A stretch of 64,000 nt of DNA. Origin: Phenylobacterium montanum (GTDB lineage: Bacteria; Pseudomonadota; Alphaproteobacteria; Caulobacterales; Caulobacteraceae). Where the stretch lies: the NCBI RefSeq assembly GCF_018135625.1, contig NZ_CP073078.1, positions 3,442,501 to 3,506,500 on the forward strand, given 5' to 3'. The translations under genes were made by a program, and so were the position numbers. The notes below the pieces were generated by a model. The model saw nothing but the letters and a program-made list of their open reading frames with translations. It was not told the origin of the DNA and ran no database searches. Below are positions 1-7,630 of the stretch, piece by piece (the stretch's first letter is position 1; the number at the start of each line of letters is the position of its first letter).

Positions 1-189
1 GAAGCCGACGATCCCGCCCTTCAGCTTGACGTCCGCGCCGGTGATCCCGTCGACCTTGATGTTGTCGCTCTTGTGGTAGCCGAGGTCGAGCGCGCCATAC
101 CAGCCATCCGGCTGATCGCTCTGGGCCATGGCCCCGCCGGCGCAGCAGAGGCCCGCGCAGACGGTTGCGAGAAGAAGCGCTTTTTTCAT
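1..189 (-). CDS. OmpA-like outer membrane protein, N-terminal part
   Basis: Only the first 63 codons lie in the window; the gene runs off the left edge. The start ATG follows a GGGGTAGGATC stretch that can serve as ribosome binding site. The protein opens with a clear signal peptide (MKKALLLATVCAG, then a small-residue region ending AMAQ, cleavage predicted after about residue 23). The mature start, with DGWYGALDLGYH, is the typical first beta strand of OmpA-type 8-stranded porins (OMP_b-brl family). It probably sits in the outer membrane; whether a C-terminal peptidoglycan-binding OmpA domain follows cannot be seen. It is transcribed away from pta. Confidence 0.75.
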   Translation of the reverse strand, partial: MKKALLLATVCAGLCCAGGAMAQSDQPDGWYGALDLGYHKSDNIKVDGITGADVKLKGGIVGF

Positions 190-465
190 GATCCTACCCC
201 TTTTCCCAGCGATCCGCCCCCCTGGTCACTGCACGCTGAGCGGGGCCTATTGACGGATCGGTCCTAAGTCGTCGCCCCTCTCAACGGCGAGTAGCGCTCG
301 AGGTTGCATCCAGACGCCGCAAGTCTTTGCGGCCCAAGGGCGCTGTGGCTTGACGGACGCAGCCAGCCGAGGCTGGTTCACGCGATTGCGATGGGTCAAG
401 GCCAGGGACCGGCGCGCAGGGTCAGGTGGCGGCGCAACCGGACAGCGAGACCCGCGGAGGCTGGA

Positions 466-1428
466 ATGACGCACGAACAGGCCGACCCGGGCGGCGACCA
501 CGCCTGGTATCACGCGCTGCTCAAACGGGCGGCGGGGGCAGGGCCGGTGGTCACCGCCGTGGCTCATCCCTGCGACGCACACGCCCTGGGGGCGGCGGCA
601 GAAGCGGCGGCGCGCGGCCTGATCCGGCCGATCCTGGTCGGCCCGGAAGCCAAGATTCGTCAGGCCGCCGCAGCGGGCGGCATCGACCTCGCAGGCTTCG
701 ACATCGAGCCGGCGCCGCACAGCCACGCGGCGGCGGCCCAGGCGGTGGCCCTGGTCCGCTGCGGCCGGGCCAGCCTGTTGATGAAGGGCTCTCTGCATAC
801 GGACGAACTGATGCACGAGGTGGTGGCGCACGACACCGGCCTGAGGACCGAGCGCCGCATCAGCCATGTCTACATCATGGCCCTGCCCGGCTGGCCGCGC
901 CCGCTGCTGGTCACCGACGCGGCGATCAATGTGGCGCCGTCCCTGCTCGACAAGCGCGACATCGTCCAGAACGCCATCGACCTCGCTCAGGAGATGGGGA
1001 TCGCGAACCCGCGGGTCGCCATCCTGTCGGCGGTGGAGACCGTCAATCCCGAACTGCAGTCCACCCTCGACGCCGCCGCCCTGTGCAAGATGGCCGACCG
1101 CGGACAGATCGTCGGCGGCGTACTGGACGGCCCGCTCGCCTTCGACAATGCGATCAGCGAGGAGGCGGCGCGCGACAAGGGCATCGTTTCGCCGGTGGCC
1201 GGACGGGCCGACATCCTGGTGGCCCCGGACCTCGTCTCGGGCAACATCCTGGCCAAGCAGCTGACCTTCATGGGCCACGCCGATGCGGCGGGGGTGGTGC
1301 TGGGCGCGCGGGTCCCGATCATCCTGACCAGCCGCGCCGACGCCGAGGTGACCCGCATCGCCTCCTGCGCCGTGGCGGTGCTGATGTCCGGACGGGCGAT
1401 GCTCAAGGTCGGGCGGCCGCCAGCGTGA
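466..1428 (+). CDS. pta: Phosphate acetyl/butyryltransferase (short Pta type)
   Basis: 320 residues of the PTA/PTB family (acyl-CoA + phosphate to acyl phosphate + CoA), in the cytoplasm. The length is that of the single-domain form, without the N-terminal regulatory domains of E. coli Pta. Family-typical stretches include LLMKGSLHTDELMHEV near residue 105, SHVYIM, LVTDAAINVAPSL, and a C-terminal GNILAKQLTFMGHADAAGVVLGA. The ATG at 466 is preferred over upstream in-frame starts because GGAGG lies 5 bases before it. The stop overlaps the GTG start of ackA (GTGA), so the two are probably translationally coupled for acyl phosphate metabolism. Acetyl versus butyryl preference cannot be told. Confidence 0.88.
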   Translation: MTHEQADPGGDHAWYHALLKRAAGAGPVVTAVAHPCDAHALGAAAEAAARGLIRPILVGPEAKIRQAAAAGGIDLAGFDIEPAPHSHAAAAQAVALVRCGRASLLMKGSLHTDELMHEVVAHDTGLRTERRISHVYIMALPGWPRPLLVTDAAINVAPSLLDKRDIVQNAIDLAQEMGIANPRVAILSAVETVNPELQSTLDAAALCKMADRGQIVGGVLDGPLAFDNAISEEAARDKGIVSPVAGRADILVAPDLVSGNILAKQLTFMGHADAAGVVLGARVPIILTSRADAEVTRIASCAVAVLMSGRAMLKVGRPPA

Positions 1429-2609
1429 ACGACGCCGTCCTGACCCTGAACGCCGGCTCCTCCAGCCTCAAGTTCAGCCTGTTCCGCAAAGACGGCGAGG
1501 ATCTGATCCGCCTCGCCGACGGCCAGCTCGAAGGCCTGGGCGCCGCGCCCCACCTGGTCGCCCGGGACGGGGGCGAGGTCGTGCTCGAGCGGCGCTGGGA
1601 CGCGACGACGAACCTGACCCACGAGGCGATGCTCAGTGAACTGATCGCCTGGGCCGACGGCCAGGCCGGCGGCGAGGGCGTGGCCGCGGTCGGGCACCGG
1701 ATCGTGCATGGCGGCGCGGCCCACTGGCGCCCGGCCCTGATCGACGGCCCGCTGCTGGACGAGCTCGACGCCCTCTGTCCGCTCGCGCCCCTGCATCAGC
1801 CGCACAATCTGGCCGCCGTCCGGGCGGTGCTGGCGGCCCATCCCAGCTTGCCCCAGGTCGCCTGTTTCGACACCGCCTTCCACCATGGCCACGCCCCGGT
1901 CGTCGACCGCTTCGCCCTGCCGCGCGACCTGGAAGCCGAAGGCGTGCGGCGCTACGGCTTTCATGGCCTGTCCTACGAATACGTAGCCGGCCGCGTGCGC
2001 GAACTGGCGCCCGAACTCGCCGCCGGCCGCCTGATCATCGCCCACCTGGGCGCCGGCGCCAGCCTCTGCGCCGTGAAAGACGGACACAGCATCGACACCA
2101 CCATGGGCTTCACGGCCCTGGACGGCCTGATGATGGGCACGCGCTGCGGGGCGCTGGACCCGGGGGTGATCCTTTATCTGCTACAGGCCAAGGGCATGTC
2201 GGCCGCGGCGATCGAGGACCTGCTCTACCGCCGCTCCGGCCTGCTTGGCGTCTCGGGCCTCAGCGGCGACATGCGCGCCCTTCTGGCCAGCGAGGCGCCA
2301 GCGGCGCGCGAGGCGGTCGAACTGTTCGTATTCCGCATCGCCCGCGAGATCGGCGCGCTCACCATGAGCCTCGGCGGCCTGGACGGGGTGGTCTTCACCG
2401 CCGGCATAGGCGAGCACGCGCCCGAGATCCGCCGGCGGGTCTGCGAGCGCCTGGCCTGGCTGGGCGCCCGCCTGGACCCCGCCGCCAACGCCTCCGGCCA
2501 GGGCCCGATACAGGCCAAGGATAGCCGCATCGCGCTCTGGGTGGTTCCCACCGACGAGGAAGCCATGATCGCGCGCCATACGGCCGATCTGGTCTTCAGG
2601 GCGGGATAG
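1425..2609 (+). CDS. ackA: Acetate kinase
   Basis: 394 residues, the usual AckA length. It interconverts acyl phosphate + ADP and acetate (or a related short acid) + ATP. Signature segments in order: LTLNAGSSSLKFSLF at the N terminus, GHRIVHGG, ACFDTAFH, RYGFHGLSYEYV, HLGAGASLCAV, DTTMGFTALDGLMMGTRCG with the catalytic-site arginine, FTAGIGEHAPEIR and the C-terminal PTDEEAMIARHT with the metal-binding glutamate. It starts at GTG 1425, overlapping the pta stop by four bases. An open frame extends far upstream over pta but is not coding there. Confidence 0.95.
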   Translation: MNDAVLTLNAGSSSLKFSLFRKDGEDLIRLADGQLEGLGAAPHLVARDGGEVVLERRWDATTNLTHEAMLSELIAWADGQAGGEGVAAVGHRIVHGGAAHWRPALIDGPLLDELDALCPLAPLHQPHNLAAVRAVLAAHPSLPQVACFDTAFHHGHAPVVDRFALPRDLEAEGVRRYGFHGLSYEYVAGRVRELAPELAAGRLIIAHLGAGASLCAVKDGHSIDTTMGFTALDGLMMGTRCGALDPGVILYLLQAKGMSAAAIEDLLYRRSGLLGVSGLSGDMRALLASEAPAAREAVELFVFRIAREIGALTMSLGGLDGVVFTAGIGEHAPEIRRRVCERLAWLGARLDPAANASGQGPIQAKDSRIALWVVPTDEEAMIARHTADLVFRAG

Positions 2610-2636
2610 GCGGAGCGCCTGATGCGGTCGACCCTG

Positions 2637-2712
2637 TGGTGCCGGCTACAGGAATCGAACCCGTGACCTTCTGATTACAAATCAGCTGCTCTACCATCTG
2701 AGCTAAGCCGGC
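2637..2712 (-). tRNA. tRNA-Thr (anticodon TGT)
   Basis: Read on the minus strand this is a full cloverleaf: acceptor GCCGGCT pairing with AGCCGGC, D-arm TAGCTCAGATGGTAGAGC, anticodon loop TTTGTAA in a GCTGA/TCAGA stem whose outermost pair is a G-A mismatch, and T-arm with GGTTCGATTCC. The anticodon TGT reads ACA (Thr). The 3' ACCA is encoded in the gene (2637-2640). It lies between ackA and crcB, opposite to both. Confidence 0.96.
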
Positions 2713-2776
2713 GTGGGGCGGGTTATGCCGCAAAGGGCGGGCGCGAGGCAATCGTACGTGCGAGCAGGTTGAGGGC

Positions 2777-3184
2777 ATGGGCGCGGCAGTCACCTATCTG
2801 TGGATCGCGGTCGGCAGCGCGCTGGGCGGCATGGCGCGCTACGCCTGCTCCAGCCTGGTGGCCGGCTGGTTCGGCCAGGCCTTTCCCTGGGGCACGCTGA
2901 TCATCAATGTCCTGGGCTCGTTCGTGATCGGCTTCTTCGCCACCCTGACCGGACCCGACGGCCGGGTGCTGGTGCCCGGCGACGTGCGCCAGTTCGTCAT
3001 GGTCGGGCTCTGCGGCGGCTACACCACCTTTTCCTCGTTCAGCCTGCAGACCCTGACCCTGGCCCAGGACGGCGAGTTCGTGCGGGCCGGGTTCAACGTG
3101 GTCGCCTCGGTCGTGCTATGCCTTGTGTCCGTGTGGCTCGGCTACGTGGCCGGCGCCGCGCTCAACGTCCTCAAGGGGAGCTGA
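2777..3184 (+). CDS. crcB: Fluoride efflux channel CrcB/FluC
   Basis: 135 residues with four hydrophobic segments, matching the Fluc/CrcB family of dual-topology fluoride channels in the inner membrane. Key motifs: GSALGGMARY near residue 15, LIINVLGSFVIGF near residue 45 (conserved Asn), and GLCGGYTTFSSFSLQT near residue 80, which carries the phenylalanine box and the polar track lining the pore. A DUF190 gene follows 3 bases after the stop, a common pairing. The 64-base leader from the tRNA gene shows no recognisable fluoride riboswitch core. Confidence 0.93.
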   Translation: MGAAVTYLWIAVGSALGGMARYACSSLVAGWFGQAFPWGTLIINVLGSFVIGFFATLTGPDGRVLVPGDVRQFVMVGLCGGYTTFSSFSLQTLTLAQDGEFVRAGFNVVASVVLCLVSVWLGYVAGAALNVLKGS

Positions 3185-3187
3185 CCC

Positions 3188-3529
3188 ATGCAGGCCCCGC
3201 AACCCGCCGTCCTGCTCAGGATCTATACCGAGGAGGGCCGCCAGGGCGCTGGCCGGCCACTGTACGAAGAGATCGTGCTGAAGGCGCGCGAGCTGGGCCT
3301 GGCCGGCGCGACCGTGCTGCGCGGGCCGATGGGCTTCGGCAGGTCGGCCAGGCTGCACACCGCCAAGATCCTCGACCTGTCGGCCAACCTGCCGCTGGTG
3401 ATCGAGATCGTCGATGCCGAGGACCGGATTCAGGCCCTGCTGGACGCCATGGACGGCATGAAGAACCTCGGCCTGGTGACCCTGGAAAAGGTCCAGGTGG
3501 TTCACTGGGGCGGCGTGGACGGCGGCTGA
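3188..3529 (+). CDS. DUF190 PII-like protein, crcB partner
   Basis: 113 residues of the DUF190 family, small cytoplasmic proteins with a PII-like ferredoxin fold. Typical features are the early LLRIYTEEGRQGAGRPLYEEIV segment (split here: LLRIYTEEGRQG, then RPLYEEIV), the central TVLRGPMGFG and the LPLVIEIVD strand. It starts 3 bases after the crcB stop, with AAGGGGAG as ribosome binding site inside the crcB end, so the two form an operon. In other bacteria DUF190 proteins accompany CrcB; a role as regulator or accessory of the channel is inferred from that linkage, the biochemical role being unknown. Confidence 0.88.
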   Translation: MQAPQPAVLLRIYTEEGRQGAGRPLYEEIVLKARELGLAGATVLRGPMGFGRSARLHTAKILDLSANLPLVIEIVDAEDRIQALLDAMDGMKNLGLVTLEKVQVVHWGGVDGG

Positions 3530-3600
3530 CGCAAGGAGGAGGGCGCGACCGCGCGCATCGCCCCGCGTCATTGAATCATCTAAGCAATTTTACGGGAAAA

Positions 3601-3677
3601 TGGCGCGCCCGGAACGATTCGAACGTCCGACCCTCAGATTCGTAGTCTGATGCTCTATCCAGCTGAGCTACGGGCGC
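3601..3677 (-). tRNA. tRNA-Arg (anticodon ACG)
   Basis: On the minus strand: acceptor GCGCCCG pairing with CGGGCGC, D-arm TAGCTCAGCTGGATAGAGC, stem TCAGA/TCTGA around loop CTACGAA, and T-arm GTTCGAATC. The anticodon ACG (read as ICG after deamination) decodes CGN Arg codons. The CCA end is encoded at 3601-3603. Confidence 0.96.
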
Positions 3678-3750
3678 GCACTGCCTTGCGGCGAGGGCGC
3701 GGAACCTACCCAGGAAGACGGTCGAGCGCAAGCGGCTGCGCCATAATTTC

Positions 3751-4974
3751 TCAGTGCGGCGGGAACAGCCCCCCAAGCCCCGGAAATCCTGGACGATTTC
3801 GCCTTTGCTCCTCGCCGCCGAAGCCGTTCGGCTGGCCCAGGAGCGCGCTGGCGGCCGAGCGATAGCGCACCTTGACCACCCAGACCGGCGGCTGAGGGCG
3901 GGCGGGGTAGCCGAAATTGGCCTCCTCGCCCCAGGCGGTCATGGAGAGCAGCCCATGCTGGGCGGCCTGGGCCACTTCGGCCGGGACCACGCAGCTGGTG
4001 GTCTGGGGGCTGAGCACGGCGCGCTCGCCCACCAGCCGCCGGGCTTCGCCGGGCGAGATGTAGTCGGGGGCGGCGAAGGCCGCCAGCTCGCGCTCGGCCG
4101 AGGTCCACATGACGACAGTCTCTCCACCGCCGCCGCCACCGCGCTGGGCGCCCATGACGGTGGCGAAATAGCCGGTGGCGGTGGGCAGGGCGTCCCAGGC
4201 CAGCTGCACCGCGCCGGAGCGCATGGGCGTGTTGCTGGTCAGCCGCAGGGGCGGCATGAAATCCTGGCCCGGCGAAAGGGTGAAGCGGATCTCGGGGCTG
4301 TAGTCGCCCTTGACCACATGTGGCCCGGCCAGGGAGCCGGCGGCGGGGACCGGGTCGCTGTTGCGCTCGTTGGGCCACTCGCCATAGCTGGGATAGCGGC
4401 CAGCGGACGGCCCATGCATGGGCGGCACGTTCAGCCCGCGCATCAGCGCAGCGAAGCGCTGCGGCGCGTCCGCGACATGGGCGAAGTCGATCACCAAGGG
4501 CTGGTTCGGCGGGGCGTGCTCGCCGCAGCCCCAATAGATCAGCATGCGGCCCTGGGGTTGGTGGTACTGGGCCGGCGGCCGGGGACCTTCCTCCTCCTGC
4601 GGCGCAGGCCCGGCCACGGGGCGCGGGGAGAGCAGCGGCAGCACCGGGCCGGCGCCCAGGCCGTCGGGCGCATCATGCTCGGCCGCTGGCGGCCCTGCGG
4701 GATGGCGCAGCGAGCCCAGTTGCAGGCGCAGGCTGTGCTGGGGCGCGTTGGGATCGGGCGGGCCGCCGTGGGCCATCATGGCCATCATCTGCTGTGGCGA
4801 AGGCCGCCCGCCGCCGGACCCCATCATCTGGGCCATCATGCCGGTGGTGGTGGAAGCGCTGACCCAGTAGACGGCCGTCGGCGGCGGCTCATTGGCCGGC
4901 GGGGCCGCATAGGCCAGGGCGCCGGCGCCCGAGGCGAGACCGGCGAACACGCACGCGGTACGAAGATGCTTCAC
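3751..4974 (-). CDS. Secreted protein of unknown function
   Basis: I do not recognise a family. The likely start is a GTG at 4974 behind GGGAGG, giving 407 residues that open with a signal peptide (KHLRTACVFAGLASGAGALAYA); an ATG 33 bases upstream is possible but less well placed. The N-terminal third is rich in Pro, Met, Gly and His (TGMMAQMMGSGGG, QQMMAMMAHGGPPDP), low-complexity and possibly flexible. The centre and C terminus look globular, with VVMWTSAERELAAF, DYISPGEARRLV and SCVVPAEVAQAA. Residues QPLVIDFAH follow an IYWGCGEHA segment. Probably periplasmic or surface-exposed. It is convergent with the tRNA-crcB side and divergent from ggt. Confidence 0.72.
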   Translation of the reverse strand: MKHLRTACVFAGLASGAGALAYAAPPANEPPPTAVYWVSASTTTGMMAQMMGSGGGRPSPQQMMAMMAHGGPPDPNAPQHSLRLQLGSLRHPAGPPAAEHDAPDGLGAGPVLPLLSPRPVAGPAPQEEEGPRPPAQYHQPQGRMLIYWGCGEHAPPNQPLVIDFAHVADAPQRFAALMRGLNVPPMHGPSAGRYPSYGEWPNERNSDPVPAAGSLAGPHVVKGDYSPEIRFTLSPGQDFMPPLRLTSNTPMRSGAVQLAWDALPTATGYFATVMGAQRGGGGGGETVVMWTSAERELAAFAAPDYISPGEARRLVGERAVLSPQTTSCVVPAEVAQAAQHGLLSMTAWGEEANFGYPARPQPPVWVVKVRYRSAASALLGQPNGFGGEEQRRNRPGFPGLGGLFPPH

Positions 4975-5122
4975 GATCCGCCCTCCCAGCGTGAATTCGA
5001 ACATCATCCCCGCCGAAAGCGTAGCATTGGCGCGCGGCCCCGGCGAGTCGAACAGACGGGGCTTTCCCGCCGCTCGCCGCGGACTATGGTGGGCTGCGAC
5101 GGTTGGTGAACGGATTCAGGTT

Positions 5123-6868
5123 ATGGCTTGCGTTGATCGGCGCCCGGTGGGGCGGTTGCTGGCGGTTTTTTTGGCCCTGGCCGCCCTGGCCGCACCCACG
5201 CCGCCTTGGGCGCAGGAGCCGCCGCCGGCCTCCGAGCCCTCGGTCAAGGCCGGCTTCGCCCGCCACGCCATGGTGGCGGCGGCCAATCCCCTGGCGGTGG
5301 CGGCCGGGGTCAAGGTGCTGAAGGCCGGCGGCTCGGCGATCGACGCGGCGGTGGCGGTGCAGGCGGTCTTGGGCCTGGTGGAGCCGCAGAGTTCGGGCGT
5401 CGGCGGCGGCTCCTATCTGGTCTACTACGACGCCAAGACGAAGAAGACGATCGCCTATGACGGGCGCGAGATCGCCCCGGCCGGGGCGGGGCCGGACCTG
5501 TTCCTGGGGGCTGACCGCAAGCCCCTGCCCTTTTTCACCGCCGTGCTGTCGGGCCGCTCGACCGGGGTGCCGGGCGCCATCGCCATGCTGTCCCTGGCGC
5601 AGAAGGAGCACGGGCGGCTGGCCTGGAAGGGCCTGTTCGCCGACGCGGAGCGCCTGGCCCGGGACGGCTTCGTGGTCAGCCCGCGGCTTTCGATGTTCAT
5701 CCACAGCCGCATACCCCAGGCCAGTTCGCCGGATGCGATCGCCTATTTCAGCAAGCCCGACGGGACGCGGATGGCCGCCGGCGACGTGCTGAAGAACCCG
5801 GCCTATGCCGCGACGCTTGGCCGGATAGCCGCCGAGGGGCCGAGCGCGCTCCTTTCCGGCAAGATCGCCCAGGACATCGTCGATCGCACGCATCAGGGCG
5901 ACTATCCCGGAACCCTGACCTTGGCTGACTTCAATGCCTATAGCCCGCACGAGGCGCCGGCCCTGTGCCGGCCCTACCGCGCCTATGAGGTCTGCACGCC
6001 GAACGACCCCTCGGGCGGGGCGGGGCTTTTGGAGGGTCTCGGCATACTGGCGCACACCGACATAGCCAGCCGCGGCCCCAAGGACCCGCAGGCCTGGTTC
6101 GAGTTCGCCCAGGCCAGCCGGCTGATGTACGCCGACCGCGACTATTTCATCGGCGACCCGGCCTTCGTCTCGGTGCCGACCCCCGGCCTGCTGGACCCCA
6201 AGTACGAAGCCTCGCGCGCCGCCTTGATCGGCGAGACCGCCGGCCCGACGCCCAGCCATGGCGAGCCGCACGGCGCCCTGGCCCGCGGCCCGGACGCCAC
6301 GCCCGAGCCGGGTGGCACCTCGCACATGGTGATCGTCGACGCCGAGGGCGACGTGCTTTCCATGACCACCACGGTCGAGAGCATCTTCGGCTCGGGCCGG
6401 ATGGTCGACGGCTTCTTCCTCAACAACCAGCTGACCGACTTTTCCTTCAATCCCAAGGCGCCGGACGGGACTGCGGCGGCCAATGCGCCGGGTCCGCACA
6501 AGCGGCCGCGCTCGTCCATGGCCCCGGTGATCGTGTTCGACCAAAAGGGGCAGTTCGTCGCCGCCCTGGGCTCCCCCGGCGGCCCGGCGATCCTGGCCTA
6601 TAACCTGAAGGCCCTGGTCGGCTTCCTGGACTGGAAGCTGCCCATGCCGGAGGCCCTGGCCCTGCCCAACCTGATCGCCCATGGCGACAACTACATCGCC
6701 GAGGTCGACAAGTTCCCGGCCGGGGTGGTTCCGGCCCTGGCGGCGCGGGGCATGACGCTGAAGCACGGCTTCGGCGAGGACTCAGGCCTGCACGGGGTGG
6801 CCAGGCGGCCGAACGGGCTGGAAGGGGGCGCCGACCCGCGCCGGGAGGGCGTGGCCCAGGGATACTAG
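5123..6868 (+). CDS. ggt: Gamma-glutamyltransferase
   Basis: 581 residues of the Ntn-hydrolase GGT family, which hydrolyses or transfers the gamma-glutamyl group of glutathione, normally in the periplasm. A signal peptide (residues 1-31: LLAVFLALAALA, ending PWAQ) agrees with this. Family features: DAAVAVQAVLGLVEPQSSG near the N terminus, GGGSYLVYYD, and PGGTSHMVIVDAEGDVLSMT, whose threonine is the predicted self-cleavage site and nucleophile. Downstream are GFFLNNQLTDFS, KRPRSSMAPVIVF and LGSPGGPAILAYN of the small subunit, and the usual C-terminal GLEGGADPRREG. The start ATG is chosen because the signal peptide begins there; its ribosome binding site is weak. Confidence 0.92.
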   Translation: MACVDRRPVGRLLAVFLALAALAAPTPPWAQEPPPASEPSVKAGFARHAMVAAANPLAVAAGVKVLKAGGSAIDAAVAVQAVLGLVEPQSSGVGGGSYLVYYDAKTKKTIAYDGREIAPAGAGPDLFLGADRKPLPFFTAVLSGRSTGVPGAIAMLSLAQKEHGRLAWKGLFADAERLARDGFVVSPRLSMFIHSRIPQASSPDAIAYFSKPDGTRMAAGDVLKNPAYAATLGRIAAEGPSALLSGKIAQDIVDRTHQGDYPGTLTLADFNAYSPHEAPALCRPYRAYEVCTPNDPSGGAGLLEGLGILAHTDIASRGPKDPQAWFEFAQASRLMYADRDYFIGDPAFVSVPTPGLLDPKYEASRAALIGETAGPTPSHGEPHGALARGPDATPEPGGTSHMVIVDAEGDVLSMTTTVESIFGSGRMVDGFFLNNQLTDFSFNPKAPDGTAAANAPGPHKRPRSSMAPVIVFDQKGQFVAALGSPGGPAILAYNLKALVGFLDWKLPMPEALALPNLIAHGDNYIAEVDKFPAGVVPALAARGMTLKHGFGEDSGLHGVARRPNGLEGGADPRREGVAQGY

Positions 6869-6931
6869 AGCTGGATGCGGAGATGAGAAGCCGGCGGTTT
6901 CTCTCGATCCCGCCCCATGGAGACACGCGCA

Positions 6932-7579
6932 ATGATCACCGTTTTCGGCGAAGGCCGGGGCTTTCGGGTCGTCTGGCTGCTGGAGGAGATGGGGCTGCCC
7001 TACCGCCTGAGGGGCGTGGACCTCCTCGCCGGAGTCGAGAACGATCAGGAGTTCCTCGCGGTCAACCCCGCCGGGTTCATCCCTGCGATCCGCGATGGCG
7101 ACGTTACGATGGTCGAGTCCATCGCGATCATGGAGTATCTAACGGCGCGCTATGGGCCCACGGCCTTGGCGCCCGGCGCGCAGGACGCGGCTTTCCCGGC
7201 CTACCAGCAGTTCCTGCACCTGGGTGAAGCCGGGCTTGCCGCCTCGATCTATTTCGTTTCCGGAGCCCGCCACATAGCGCCCGAAAGCGAGCGCGACAAT
7301 TGGAGCGCGCGCCAGGCGATGGGGGTGTTCACGACCCGGCTATCGCTGGTGAGCCGGCGGCTGGAACAGGCGCCGTACCTGGCTGGGGACAGGTTCACCG
7401 CAGCCGACATTTCGGTGGGCTATGCGCTGGAGTTCGCACGCAAGAATGCGGGGGTGGCGCTCGGCGACACGGAGCAGGCCTATATGGCGCGGCTGCGCGA
7501 GCGCGGGGGCTATCAGCGGGCGCTGGAAGCCTGTCACGCTACACGGACCTGGTGGGGGAGTTCGGGGTCCGATCGATAG
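6932..7579 (+). CDS. Glutathione S-transferase family protein
   Basis: 215 residues with the two GST parts. The N-terminal thioredoxin-like half carries the WLLEEMGLPY helix, NPAGFIPAI with the cis-proline and ESIAIMEYL with the Glu-Ser that contacts the glutathione gamma-glutamyl group. The helical C-terminal half carries the FTAADISVGYAL N-cap motif. It probably conjugates or reduces small electrophiles in the cytoplasm; the substrate is unknown. The ATG at 6932 is preferred over the in-frame ATG at 6917 because GGAGA (6919-6923) lies 8 bases before it. It follows ggt by 63 bases, so both may share a transcript and a theme of glutathione use. Confidence 0.86.
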   Translation: MITVFGEGRGFRVVWLLEEMGLPYRLRGVDLLAGVENDQEFLAVNPAGFIPAIRDGDVTMVESIAIMEYLTARYGPTALAPGAQDAAFPAYQQFLHLGEAGLAASIYFVSGARHIAPESERDNWSARQAMGVFTTRLSLVSRRLEQAPYLAGDRFTAADISVGYALEFARKNAGVALGDTEQAYMARLRERGGYQRALEACHATRTWWGSSGSDR

Positions 7580-7630
7580 GCGGCGTTGCGGCGGAACCTG
7601 GAATTCAGATTTCCGAAGGTCGCCCCGAGT

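Noticed and set aside
2713-2776. Fluoride riboswitch before crcB
   Set aside because: The 64-base leader lacks the conserved core and has no room for the aptamer.
3754-5109. 451-codon frame antisense to the secreted unknown protein
   Set aside because: Gly/Arg/Ala/His shadow; the minus strand has a signal peptide and a ribosome binding site.
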